A stretch of 64,000 nucleotides of DNA from Zonotrichia leucophrys gambelii (GCF_028769735.1 NC_088173.1:71112463-71176462); one strand, 5' to 3'. Counted from the first letter of the stretch, positions 19,881 through 30,705 are shown. Notes: generated from the letters alone by a model not told the origin. Made by a program: numbers and translations.

Positions 19881-20785
19881 CCTGGTGGTTCTTTGTGGCC
19901 TGATTTGGTGGAAATTTGTCAGTTGTGTGTCCCAGCTCAAGCTTGGAACATCCGGAGCAGGGATGGAACAGGTGAGGAGTCCCACAGCTCCTTTTCCATC
20001 CTGGCATAAACCTGAACCCGCAGGAAACCCCTTGGAACTGCAGGAATCCCTTGGTGATTTTTTAAAATTTTTAATTTTTTTTTTCTCTTAAGGTTGGGAT
20101 TGAAAGTGTTAGAGATGGTATTTTGTGTTTGGATTTGTATTTAGTATTTTTATTTATATTATAGTCTTGTAAGTTGTGAGTTTTATAGTATTTTACTAAT
20201 AAGGTATAAATTGGCTCTGTATTTATTTTGATAAGGTCTTTTAAGGAAAAAACTATCTAATTAAGAAATTATACTTATTTTATTTTTAACTTAATAACTA
20301 ATTATTTCTGTGTCATAATGTGGACTTTTTGGTCTAATTATAAAATATTACTTTTAAAGAATAAGATGAAGAAGAAGGGCTAGCTTCTGCTCTAAAACTT
20401 TCATCTTGTCTTATATACTTTACTATATTTTAAAACTTTAAGTTTTTTACTAGATGATATTACACACTTTTATTCAAATTATACCCTCCTAATTCCAGTG
20501 CTATCAAATAATTTTGGAAGCTTTCTTTATGCTCTCAGGTCAAATGCAGGGTTCTCTAGAGGGTCTGTGCCTTTCAACACACAAAGTCCAAGATTCTCAG
20601 CATCTGGGGTTCCAACAATCCCTTTTTGCCTGATTTTCCTGGAGCAGGAGTGTGAGGGAGCTGCTGGGGCTGTGAGGGCTCAGCTTGGATCACTGTGCTC
20701 CTGGTCAAGAAATTTGGGATTTTCTTTGGTCCTCCTACCCCAATAACTCCTTGTTTGCATTCTGAAGGAAGTGGCAGGTGATAAA
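19881..20785. repeat. Unnamed interspersed repeat, copy 2 (longest)
   Basis: The outer parts (19881-20052 and 20617-20785) are contiguous in copy 3 at 22922-23220. The 564 bp between them (20053-20616) start with the same AT-rich sequence as copy 1. The 8-mer aatccctt stands on both sides of the extra segment (20045-20052 and 20617-20624). This could be an insertion with target duplication, or copy 3 could have lost the segment by recombination between the 8-mers. Confidence 0.8.
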
Positions 20786-21107
20786 TTCTGGGTTTAGGGC
20801 ATAGCTTGGGTGCTGACTCTCTGGTTTTGCTGTCCCAGGTTTGCTTTAGGAAAGCTGAAGGAGGATTCATTGTAGGCTGAGTGAGTCTTTAGTGTGGAAA
20901 GGTTCATAAAATCCATTTGTAGGGTGAGCAGCCCTTTAGCAAGCTGGGCTTTGTAGGGGAATCTCCTTCCCAGGGGGATCCAGGCTCTGCTGCTGGCTTG
21001 GTTTCCCTCCAGCCCTTCCCAAGTCATCAGGAGCAGAAGATTAACAACAAAAAATAGCAACTTCAGTCCAGTTCCTTAAAGAGCAACAATTTCTTCAGTT
21101 AATCAGA
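20786..21107. other. Intronic stretch, possibly continuing the unnamed repeat
   Basis: No gene is seen. It follows the repeat without a clear edge and may be more of the same element, but no second copy in the window covers it. Confidence 0.35.
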
Positions 21108-21220
21108 GAACCATGGAGTGGTTTGGATTGGAAGGGACCTCAGAGTTCATCCAGTGCAGGGACAGCTCCCATGGACCAGGATGCTCCAAGCCCCAATGTC
21201 CAACCTGGCCTTGGATTATT
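21108..21220 (-). mobile_element. CR1 3' end
   Basis: The antisense tail 'ccatggagtggtttggattg' is followed by 'gaagggacctcagagttcat' and 'ccccaatgtccaacctggcc', then breaks off. Confidence 0.85.
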
Positions 21221-21261
21221 GTTTAGGATTCCAATTGTTTTGGATTCCACAGACACAGAAA

Positions 21262-21545
21262 TGGAAGGAGGAAAAGAAAGAGGCAGATGTAAAAGGAGGA
21301 AAAAAGGAGAGACAGAAGTGAAAGGAGGAAGGAAAGAGACAGAAATGAAAGGAGGAAAGAAAGGAAAGCAAGGAGAGACAGAAATGAAAGGAGGAAAGCA
21401 AGGAGAGACAGAAATGAAAGGAGGAAAGCAGGAGAGACAAATGAAAGGAGGAGAGAAAGGACAGGAAAGAGAGACAGAAATGAAAGGAGAAAAGCAGGAG
21501 AGACAGAAAGGAAAGGAGAGACAGAAAAGAAAGCAGGAAAGCCAC
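21262..21545 (+). repeat. Purine-rich tandem tract (AAAGGAGG/GAGACAGAAATG)
   Basis: Units such as 'gagacagaaatgaaaggagg' repeat for ~280 bp with almost no pyrimidines except in the 'gagaca' spacer. Both strands appear open because of the composition. It is not a gene. Confidence 0.93.
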
Positions 21546-21805
21546 AGAGATGCCCTCCTTGACGAGAGCTCCTCTTCCACCTCTGGGCTCTCCTGCCATG
21601 GCCCAGGGGGTGACATCCAGCAGATCACAGGGCTGGCCTGGCCTGACTTGCAGCTGATTGCCATGGCAGAGGCTTTATAAGGATTGAAGTTGGGATTTGT
21701 TGACTTTTCTTGTCTGTCAGGCTCCAGTTGCTGTGATGTCGCTCCAAACCAGCACGAGCAGCTCGTAAATCTGAATTATCCCTCGCTGCTCTGGGGTGAG
21801 GGCAC

Positions 21806-22115
21806 TTTTATCTATTTATTTTATCTATTTAATCTATTTATTTTATAAGTTTTATCTATTTACTTTATAAGTTTTATTTATTTATATTTTAATTTTATTT
21901 TTATTTATTTTATTTGTAATTTATTTTCCTTTATGAATTCTATTTATTTTATTTATTTTAAAATTTTGTTTAATTATTTTTATTATAAGTTTTATTTATT
22001 TTTAATTTTATTTTTATTTGTTTTATTTATTTGTAATTTTTAATTTGTATATTCTATTTATTTATTTTATTTATTTTTAAAATTTATTTTAATTATTTTT
22101 ATTTTTATTTAATTT
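21806..22115 (+). repeat. AT-rich (TTTATTTA)n-like tract
   Basis: About 300 bp of imperfect TTTAT, ATTTA and TTTTAAT units. It ends exactly where the duplicated segment 22116-22320 begins. Confidence 0.9.
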
Positions 22116-22320
22116 ACACCATCCCATGGCCATTCCTGAGGTGGTTTCTCCTTCCCTCCTGATGTCTATGGGAATCCAGCTCATTTTCCCGTTGTTTTTC
22201 CAGTCTCATCCAGGAGTTTTGCTCTTCCCTTGGCTCCTGTCACTCTGGATGTGGCAGAATGAGGGAGCAGCCATGAGAGGAAAGGGAAAGGAAGGGAACT
22301 GGTGATGTTGGTGCTGGAGA
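22116..22320 (+). repeat. Duplicated segment, copy A (short purine tract)
   Basis: The blocks 'caccatcccatggccattcc', 'gtttctccttccctcctgat', 'cagtctcatccaggagtttt' and 'aatgagggagcagccatgag' recur at 23955-24120. Copy A then has only ~20 bp of purines before 'gaactggtgatgttggtgct'. Confidence 0.9.
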
Positions 22321-22461
22321 GGCTGTCAGGCAGATATTCCATAGGAGTGCATCCAGGGATTCCTGTGTGGATCCCAGCTCCTTCTCCATAGTGAGTTTCT
22401 TAGTGTGGACAGATTTTTTATATATCTATATTAAATTTATTTATTTGTATATGTGTATATA

Positions 22462-22741
22462 CGAGGGCATGGAGGGACAGGACACAGGGAATGGTTTAAA
22501 CTGAGGGAAAATAGGATTAGAAGAGGTTTTATGGAGGAATTCCTGGCTGGGAGGGTGGGCAGGGGCTGGGCTGGAATTCCCAGATTTGCTGTGGCTGCCC
22601 CTGGATCCCTGGCAGTGCCCAAGGCCAGGTTGGACATTGGGGCTTGGATCCACCTGGGACAGTGGGAGGTGTCCCTGCCCATAGCAAGGGGATGAACAGG
22701 ATGATCCTTGAGGTCCCTTCCCACTCAAACCATTCCATGAT
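22462..22741 (+). mobile_element. CR1 3' region
   Basis: It begins in a decayed 'gcatggagggacaggacaca' block, continues with 'ggaattcctggctgggaggg' and ends in the tail 'aggtcccttcccactcaaac' plus cattccatgatt. Confidence 0.9.
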
Positions 22742-22921
22742 TTTTGTCAAGTTTCAAGAAATGTGTCCATTTTGCTAAAAAAAAAAAAATTAACTGGTGG
22801 CCATTTTGTGGTGTAAAAGAACAAAAATATGGTATAGTGGTAAATCTGGGACTGAGGTAAAGGAAATGTGACAGCAGCTTTGGGGAGGAATTTGAGATAA
22901 TTCCCTTTGGAGTGTCAGGTT

Positions 22922-23220
22922 TGAGGTGATTTGGTGGAAATTTGTCAGTTGTCCCAGCTGAGCCTTGGAACATCCAGAGCAGGCATGGGACAGGTGAGGA
23001 GTCCCACAGCTCCTTTTCCATCCTGGCATCAACCTGAACCTGCAGGAAACCCCTTGGAACTGCAGGAATCCCTTTTTGCCTGGTTTTCCTGGAGCAGGAG
23101 TGAGAGGGATCTGCTGTGGGTGTGAGGGATCAGCTTGGATCATTGTGCTCCTGGTCCACAAATTTGGGATTTTCTTTGGTCCTCATACCCCAATAACTCC
23201 TCCTTGTTTGCATTCTAAAT
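22922..23220. repeat. Unnamed interspersed repeat, copy 3 (without the 564-bp segment)
   Basis: Contiguous match to both outer parts of copy 2: 'cacagctccttttccatcct', then aatccctttttgcctggttt, then 'tttgggattttctttggtcc'. It supplies the uninterrupted reference for judging copy 2. Confidence 0.82.
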
Positions 23221-23954
23221 CCCTCCTTTAGGAATTCCAGCTGGACAGGTCAGGTTTGTGCACAGGAACAGAAAAATTCCCAAAGCTGAGCTGGAGGAGC
23301 CTGGCCGAGCTCAAGGCTTTGGCATCAGGGATGGGATTTGGGATGATTCCCATGGGAGGTGCTTTGAAAAAGCAGTTGCTGTGCTGAAAAAGAGGGATTT
23401 GGTCATCACAACCAAACAACTCTGATCCTAAGTGCACTTAGAGTGTGAAAAATCAGATTTCACCCAGAGTTCTCCTTTTTCTTGGGGTTTAATTGCAGGG
23501 AAGGGGCTGTGGGGAAGTTGGGGCCTTTGGGAAGGGGTTGGAAAAAGCAGCTCGGGGTTGCCACTGTGCGTTATTAATTTGGTGTGTGCACACTCTGGGG
23601 TTTCAGGGGCAGGCTCCCACTTCCAGCATGCTCACTGTGGCTTTCCCAGAGTTTTCCCAGGGTTTGACAGGCTGATCCAAGGCTTTAGCTCTTGGAAACC
23701 ACTTCAGTGGGGCCTGGGAGCCACGGAGATTATCCAAGCTGGAGCAATCAATCCCTTATGTCCTGAACCGCTGGAGATCCAGGGCTGAACTTCCCCTCGC
23801 TGACTCCTAACACTGAATCAACTCCTTTTTTGTAAAAACCAATTTTTAAATCATTCCTCCTTTTGAGTTACGGGCAGAGCGAAGGGGGCTGGGATTGGGA
23901 GACCTCGAGTTGGAGGCAAACGTGGGCTTTGTGTTGGAGCCAGGATTTATTTTA
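23221..23954. other. Low-copy intronic stretch
   Basis: No gene is seen. The AT-rich part near 23825-23875 ('accaatttttaaatcattcc') lacks repeat features. Confidence 0.4.
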
Positions 23955-24395
23955 TTTTACACCATCCCATGGCCGTTCCTGAGGTGGTTTCTCCTTCCCT
24001 CCTGATGTCTGTGGGAATGCAGCTCCTTTTCTGTTGTTTTTCCAGTCTCATCCAGGAGCTTTGCTCTTCCCTTGGCTCCTGTCACTCTGGATGTTGCCAA
24101 ATGAGGGAGCAGCCATGGAAGGGAAAGGAAAAATTGAAAGGAAAAAGGGAAAAGAAAAATGGAAAGGAAAAAGGAGAAAGGGGAAAGGGAAAGGAAAAAG
24201 GAAAGAAAAAATGGAAAAGGGAAAGGAAAAATGCAAAGGAAAAAGGGGAAAGGGAAAGGGAAAAGGAAAGAAAAAATGGAAAAGAAAAAGGAGAAAGGGA
24301 AAGGAAAAATGGAAAGGGAAAGGAAAAAGGAGAAAGGGAAAGTAACGGCAAAAGAGAAAGGAAAGGAACTGATGGTGTTGGTACTGCAATCTCAC
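23955..24395 (+). repeat. Duplicated segment, copy B (expanded purine tract)
   Basis: This is the same segment as 22116-22320, but between 'gagggagcagccatggaagg' and 'ggaactgatggtgttggtac' it carries ~250 bp of GGAAA/GGGAAA purine repeat (24115-24366). Copy A has about 20 bp at that point. Confidence 0.9.
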
Positions 24396-24649
24396 AAGTT
24401 CTCAGCCAGGTGGGAGAAGGAGAGGGCAGGTCCTGCTGGGGGCTCAGCACTTCCAAGGAATGAGCAAGGGATGCAGGAAAGGCAGGAGTGTCCTGGGGAA
24501 TCCTCCGCTGGGGGTGCAGGACATGGACGTGGCACTCAAGGGGCTGTGGTGTCCCTCGTGGGGCCATCCCACAGGATTTGGCCACATTTGGGTTCTTGGG
24601 AGACTGAATTCCGAGGGATCAGTGGGGAGGGGTTGGGTTTGAGCAGGGA

Positions 24650-24838
24650 TTGCTCTGCTGGAAGAGTGGTGAAGCTCTGGGGCAGCTCCGCAGGGCAGGG
24701 ATGGAGGCGCCATCCCTGGAAGCGTTCAGGGACAAATGGACATGGCACTTTGGGGTAGGGTTAAGTGGGGACGGGGTATTTGGGCAAAACTTGGACTTGA
24801 TGATCTCATAGGGCTTTCCCAACCTTTCTGGTTCTGTT
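24650..24838 (+). mobile_element. CR1 3' end (older subfamily)
   Basis: The blocks 'gatggaggcgccatccctgg', 'cttggacttgatgatctcat' and the tail 'agggctttcccaacctttct' follow the sense 3' end of a CR1 of the older type. Confidence 0.85.
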
Positions 24839-26045
24839 GGAAGCGCAGGGGAGCCTTTAGAAAGCTGTCGCTGAAGGAAATGAATGGAATAAGTTTGTTC
24901 TTTGCTGCTGAGGAGCTGTGGGATCTCCAGGCCTGCACTGCTGGGGCTTGTCCTGCCTGGACACCAAAATCCAGGATTCAGGAGCCTCCAATCCTTCAGA
25001 AACTCCCTCAGCAGCTCCAGTGGTCCCAAACCCCTCATGTATTTTCTTCCTATCCCCATTAGCTGTGTTAGAGCCTGCCTGAAGTGTGAGGTTTCACATC
25101 CCTTCCAGGTTCCTTCTCCTTCCCCATCCCTGTGATCTCCAGAGGTGCAGCTCATCCTTTCCAGCTTTTTTTGGGAACAATGGAGCATGGCCACTTTCTC
25201 ATTTAGATGAAAAAAAAAAAGCTTTATAGGGTTGTTTTTGTATATAAAGTCTCCAGTTGAGGCTGGTGATCAGTGAGGGGCAGCCTTTTGTAGTGCCTGG
25301 GTAAATCTGTTCCAGCGCCACGAGCAGACGGGTGTTTACATTAGCGTGTTAATTCCTTATATTTGGGGACTTCTGATCCATGGAAAAACAAAGTAATGAA
25401 AGGGTTTTTTTATTCTTTTTTCCCCCCCCCTTCTTTCTCTCTCTCTCCATAAATTAGAAACATTCACTTGTAGAGGGAAAAAAAAAATTTGTGAAGTTAA
25501 AGGCAAAATTATGGCATTTATTATCTTGAATTTCCATGACTGGTTAATTTTGCCTGTGTGTGGGTGGCTAAATAATCCTTCTGTTTCCGAAATCTTCCCG
25601 AGGAATTCTTTGTTAGTGCAGCGAGACAGACGCCCACTGTGGAGAGTTGAAATGGTCAAATCCCAAATCCCATCCCGGTGCCGGGGATGGTGGATCTGCA
25701 GAGGGGCTGAAGGGATTCCTCATTTCCACAGGGTTAATCCCTGTGCTGCTCAACTTTTGGAAATTCCAAATGGGGAAGGGGCAGGGATGGAACTTTGGTG
25801 GGATTGAGGCTTCTGCTCATGCAGAGATGGCTCTGGAGTTTCTTCCCTGGAGTTTTGGTGAGGGAACATCTGTGGGAAGGCAAAGGAGCCTCCTGCCAAT
25901 CCATGGAAAGGGATTTAGGATAAGGTCTGGGTTTCTGCAACCCAAGTTCTCCCATTTTCCATCTTCATGCCTCTCTCCTGGTGTAGATTTTTATTCTGAA
26001 GTCTTTCAGAGCCCTCAGGAACAGCTTTGCTTTTTGCCCATTTGT
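24839..26045. other. Low-copy intronic stretch with candidate conserved block
   Basis: No gene is seen. The parts at 25200-25380 and 25490-25640 are AT-balanced, repeat-free and unlike their GC-rich neighbours ('gtgtttacattagcgtgtta', 'aaggcaaaattatggcattt'). A C-run followed by a CT run lies at about 25423-25448. Confidence 0.35.
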
Positions 26046-26690
26046 GGTCATGGAATCATGGAATGGGTTGGGTGGGAAAGGACCCTTAATCCCATTCCTA
26101 TTTCATCCCCATCCATGGCAGGGACATCTTCCACTCTCCCAGGTGGATCCAAGCCCCAGTGTCCAACCTGGCCTTGAGCACTGCCAGGGATCCAGGGGCA
26201 GCCCCAGCAAATCTGGGAATTCCAGCCCAGCCAGGAATTCCTTGCCAAGATCCCAGCCCAATCTCCTCTTTCCCAGTGGGAGCCATTCCCTGGCTCCTGT
26301 CCCTCCATCCCTTGTCCCCAGTCCCTCTGCAGCTCTCCTGGAGCCCCTCCAGGCCCTGCCAGGGGCTCTGAGCTCTGCCTGGAGCCTTCCCTTCTCCAGG
26401 GGAACATTCCCAGCTCTGCCAGCCTGGCTCCAGAGCAGAGGGGCTCCAGGCCTGCAGCAGCTCCGGGGCCTCCTCTGGGCTCTCTGCAGCAGCTCCACGT
26501 CCTCCTGCTGTTGGCCCCAGGGCTGGGGCAGCTCTGCAGGTGGGCTCTCACCTGAGGGAGGGCACAGGGACACAATTCCCACCTTGCCTTTGCCATCAGC
26601 CAGGGCTGAGCAGGGGGGTCTGGGCTGGGCCATTCCAGCCTCATCCCCAACATCCCAAACCCCTCTCCCAAGGCTCCTGGTCCCTTTGGA
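26046..26690 (-). mobile_element. Long CR1 copy with ORF2 remnant
   Basis: The minus strand carries the end of CR1 ORF2 (recognisable as E-D-V-E-L-L-Q-R-A-Q-R-R, compare E-L-L-E-R-V-Q-R-R in CR1) and the entire 3' UTR and tail. It is about 97% identical by eye to 61930-62512 over ~500 bp, so both belong to a young subfamily. Frameshifts break the reverse-transcriptase frame. Confidence 0.92.
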
Positions 26691-28757
26691 GCAGACCAGG
26701 AAGGGCCAACATCCACTGGGACACCCGAGCTCCCCCTGCCAGCCCCATCTGGGCCTTGAAGCTCAGCAACCCCATTGAGAGGCACTTTGGAGCCATTTCA
26801 TTTTTTAATCCTGAAATGAAGGAGCTGTTGTGGTGGGGGGGGGGCACAAATGACATCCTTGATTTGGGATTTCATCCTGGCTCTCACAATCCCCCAGGAA
26901 GGGCTCGCCCCAGTGCCTCGCGCGCGGCCCTTTTGAAAGCCGAGGCTTTTAGGAGTTGAACGTTGTGAATACCTTGGGCTCAGTGGCATATGCAGAACAA
27001 ATGTGAATCAAACACAGAAATAATTCCTTCAGGAATGTTATTTATTGATGTGGGAGCGCAATACTACACTGTTTACAATAGAGAGTTAAGTGGGATTTGG
27101 GGTTTGCTGGGAAGTTGACAGCTTGCGGTCCCGAGCAAAATTTCTGCCTTTTGTGGGATGAAAGAAGAAAAGCTGTGCTCTTGAAATGGTTATTTAGAAA
27201 TGATTGGGAAGTTTGTTCCCTTTCCAGGCGGGGGAGAGGCTGCCAGGCCTGCGGTCGCCGCAATGGTGAAATTTTGGATGTGAAAGAGCTCACAGAAGTC
27301 TGTTTGCATTAGAGTAACGAGATAAAGAACCTCGCGGGGCTGACGGGGGAGCCCAGCCCTCCCCTCCCTTTCTCACGGGTACAGCTTGGGATGGCTGAGC
27401 CTGGAGCAAGGAATCACCCAGGAACGGAGCCCTGGGTGCCTGGGAGATGGGACAGAGCACTGGGAATGACCAGGCTCTGTCACCTCTCGCTGCCTCTGTT
27501 GGGTTTTGCTGCCTGTGGGTTTTTTTCGGGGCAGTTTTCTCTCCCTTCCCCTCCTTGGTCCCCCTTGGAGGTTCCTGACCTGCAGCACTGGGAGGCTGGG
27601 AAGGAAATTTGGGTCCAAGAGGAGGAAGTGAACTCCTCACAGATTCCATTTTTCTGTTCTGTGCCAGAGGCTTTTGCCATAAAAGTGCAAATTTGGTGCT
27701 GACACGGCTGCTGGGCTCTGCTGGCTGCTGCTCCGAGGGATGAGGTGCAGGGAATGCTGTGCTCTGTGGGGAATCTGGGATTGCTGTCACATCCAGAGCA
27801 CGTCCCAGTGCTGAGGTGTCCCTGTCCCTGCTCTGGGATCGGTGACATCCACGTCCTTTCCTGCTCATGGAGAAAAGCCTGGGACAGCTGGGAGGAGTTC
27901 CCAGGAATGACCTGGGATAACGTGGTTGGAGGTGTTTCCATGGAGGAGAAGCTGAGAAAGGGACTCCAAGGGGTCCTGCAGCAGTTCATGGGCAATGAGT
28001 GGATTCATGGAGGCAGAGCTGGTTTTGTCCAGTGACTGAAGGACAATCCAGGTGTCCACCCTGAGACAGCCCAGCCCGGAGGAGAATTCCTGGTTTGGCA
28101 CAAACCTGTGCTAATCCTTCCCGGTGCTGTGGGCTGTGTTTGGGGTCCTGCTGGACCCTGCCATTCCTGCTGGATGGGAACGTGGCAGAGATCCCATGGG
28201 AAGAGTAGGATCCCCTAACCCGGGGCCGGTTCTGGCCAGAACCTGGAGTTTGTGGCCAAGGAGGTTCTCCAAGTGCTTAAGCTCAGCAGGAAGGTTGTGA
28301 TGTGGAATAGCTGCCCTTGGAATTAGTTTTGTTGCACCCTCAGTTGTTGAGGTGTCTGTGCAGGGCCAGGAGTTGGACTGGGGGATGCTTGTGGGTCCTT
28401 CCAGCTCGGGATACTCCATGGTTTTGTGACCTGCTCCTTGCTCCTCTGGTGCTCACCAGGCACTGCTGGCCCAGGGGATGACCTGGGATGGTGGCACTGG
28501 GACATGTCACCATGGCTGAGTTTGGGGGATGTGGATGGTGTCACCTCTGCTCTGCTCTGCTCAGAGCTGGGTGTGGTTATGGTGCTGCCCAGAGTTTCTA
28601 GGACACCAAAACCCTCAGAGGAAGGAAGTTTCCATCTCCAGTCCCACCAGGCTCTTCAGCTGCCGTGGCTTTGCTGGCAGCTGTGTTTGTTCAGGCCTTG
28701 AGATTTTGTAGGAAATACTCTGAAATGGGGAAAACCCCACAGGAACAAAGGAGGGAA
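26691..28757. other. Low-copy intronic stretch
   Basis: No gene is recognised. The part at 26985-27330 is repeat-free with AT-balanced composition ('tactacactgtttacaatag'). A nine-base G run lies near 26838. Open frames of up to 192 codons at 27290-27995 on the minus strand have low-complexity composition and no motifs that I know. Confidence 0.35.
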
Positions 28758-28945
28758 GGATTTGGGGTTGGGGTCTGGATGTGCCTGTGCAGGGAATGCG
28801 CTGGGGTTGGGGTTGGGGTCTGGATGTGCCTGTGGCGGGAATGCGCTGGGGTTGGGGTTGGGGTCTGGATGTGCCTGTGCCGGGAATGCTCTGGAGTTGG
28901 GTTTGGGGTTGGAGTCTGGATGTGCCTGTCCAGGGAATGCTGAGC
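28758..28945 (+). repeat. 45-bp G-rich minisatellite, four copies
   Basis: Units of 'ctggggttggggttggggtc' followed by 'tggatgtgcctgtg' and cgggaatgcg. Each unit has three G4 runs in close succession. The unit length is a multiple of three, so several frames stay open. Confidence 0.93.
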
Positions 28946-29084
28946 AGCTCGGCAGCACCCTGGGATCACTGGGATCACCCAAATTTTGAGACCTTTGATC
29001 AGGAGCCTCTCATTGTGAGGTTCCCCACCTGTGGCCTGAGCCCAGAGGGCTCCTGGGCATGGAGGGGCAGTGCTGGCATCTCCT

Positions 29085-29380
29085 GCCCTGCTCTGGTGTC
29101 CCCTGGGGCAGGCTGGTGTCCCCTGGAGTATGGTGACATCCCCTGGTGTGGATAGTGTCCTCTGGGGCAGGATGATGTCCCCTTGGGCACAGTGGTGTGC
29201 CCTGGAGTATGGTGACATCCCCTGGGACAGTGTGGTGTCCCTTGGAGTATGGTGATAACCCTGGGGCAGGATGGATGTCCCCTGGTGCAAGATGGTGTTC
29301 CCTGGAGCAGGCTGGTGTCCCCTGAAGTATGGTGACATCCCCTGGAGTATGGTGACATCCCCTAGAGCAGGCTGGTGTCC
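29085..29380 (+). repeat. ~30-bp minisatellite
   Basis: Units of 'ctggtgtcccctggagtatg' and gtgacatcccctgg alternate with 'ggggcaggatgatgtcccct' variants about ten times. Confidence 0.9.
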
Positions 29381-29800
29381 CCTGTCCCCTCTGGGCTCCC
29401 TGGCCCCGCACTCTGCAGGACCAGGAGTGTAGTGGCCAGGCTGGGCACAGGGCCTGGTGGCATCACCAGCCTGGAGGGGTTCAGTAGCTCCTGCTGGTTG
29501 CACATCCAGCAGCACCAGGCCTGGCTGTCCCTGTGGTGTCCCCTGGAGTATGGTGGCATGCTCTGGAGCAGGCTGGTGTCCCCTGTCCCCTCAGGTCTCC
29601 CTGGCCCTGCACTCTGCAGCACCAGAAGCTCCTCCTGGCTGCAGTGGCCGTGCTGGTGGTCATCCCAGCAGAGCCAGAGGGTGGCAGTGGCCAGGCTGGG
29701 CACAGGGCCTGGTGGCATCACCAGCCTGGGGGCGTTCAAAAGCTCCTGCTGGTGGCACCTGCAGCAGCACCGGGCCTGGCTGTCCCCAGAGTGTCCCCGT
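29362..29800 (+). repeat. Tandem duplication of ~210 bp next to the minisatellite
   Basis: The block from 'ctggtgtcccctgtcccctc' through 'ggctgggcacagggcctggt' and 'ggcatcaccagcctggaggg' to 'agcaccaggcctggctgtcc' occurs at 29370-29535 and again at 29573-29785 with a short insertion. Confidence 0.85.
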
Positions 29801-30705
29801 GCTGTCCCCGAGGTGTCCCTGGTGCTGCGGGGGCTCCGCACGCCCGTCCAGCCAGGCAGGAGTTTGGGTGAGGTTGTGCAAGAGCCCTGCTCTCAGATGC
29901 CAACTATTTGTTTACTTCTTTCAAGATGCAGCATAATGAGTTTGTTTACGAGGCCTGGGCTGCAGCAGAAGGAACCCATTTGGTGATTTGGGGAAATCAG
30001 CTCTGCAGCCATCCCTTACACAACTCCGTGACCTGCACAGCTTTTGCACCCTGGTTCTGCTAATTAAAAACCCCCTAAACCTTCGTCTTCCAATTCCAAA
30101 GAATAATTGGATTTTCTCCTCGTTTGTAGTTGATTCCCTGGGAAATTCCTGCGGGTTGTTTTGGGATAATTTGGGGCAGGCTCCGTGTTGTGGTGGTGCT
30201 CAAACCATCCCTGTGTGATCACTGTGGGGTGACAACCTGCAGGATGGGTCCCGGGAGAGTTTGGGACAGGTTCAGGGGTAAAACCAGCTCTGAACAGAGC
30301 TCCTTGTGTTTCCTTTTAAATTCTGCAGTGAACATCTGGGTGAAAAACTCTTTTCTCTGGAGTTCTGTGTTGTGTTGCTGGATAATGGGGGTATGGGGTA
30401 ACCTGAGCTGCTGTTGGCACAGAATATTGAGTGCAGCTTTTATTTGGGGAGTGAGGGACACACCCAGGGATGTGCTGCCTGCAGGGCTTGGGTCTGATCA
30501 TTCCTGGCTGTGGCTTCAACACCAGCTGGAAAATCCATCTCAAACTTGGATTTGGGATGCTCCAGAGAGCTCTGGAGGTGTTCTGAGCCCTGGTGTTCTC
30601 CTGGCTCCTGCATTGTGGGATTCCCCTGTCTGCCCCACCTTTCTGGGATCTCTGGGAGTTCTTAGGCTTGGTTTTCCTTGCTGGAATTATCCAACTGGAA
30701 TATCC
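29801..30705. other. Low-copy intronic stretch with two forkhead-type motifs
   Basis: No gene is seen. At 29909-29915 and 29943-29949 two tgtttac motifs stand 34 bp apart on the same strand in a repeat-free block. Single copies of this heptamer are expected by chance in 64 kb, so only the close pair is of interest. Confidence 0.35.

Noticed and set aside
20053..20616. hAT-type DNA transposon
   Set aside because: The 8-bp direct repeats would fit, but the ends (ggtgattttttaaa and ggggttccaac) are not inverted repeats of each other, and copy 1 shares the left junction.
24115..24366. Lysine/glutamate-rich protein-coding frames
   Set aside because: A pure purine microsatellite gives K/E/R frames on one strand and F/L/P frames on the other. 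Copy A of the same segment lacks the tract.
26048..26785. Overlapping ~245-codon open frames on both strands
   Set aside because: Both come from a CR1 3' UTR that is poor in stop codons. Openness on both strands at once points to composition.
28795..28900. Interstitial telomeric repeat
   Set aside because: The motif is ttgggg within a 45-bp unit, not the vertebrate ttaggg, and it is not a pure array.
28691..29515. 274-codon open frame on the minus strand
   Set aside because: It runs through the 45-bp and 30-bp minisatellites; the 'protein' is a chain of repeat units with no domain or splice context.
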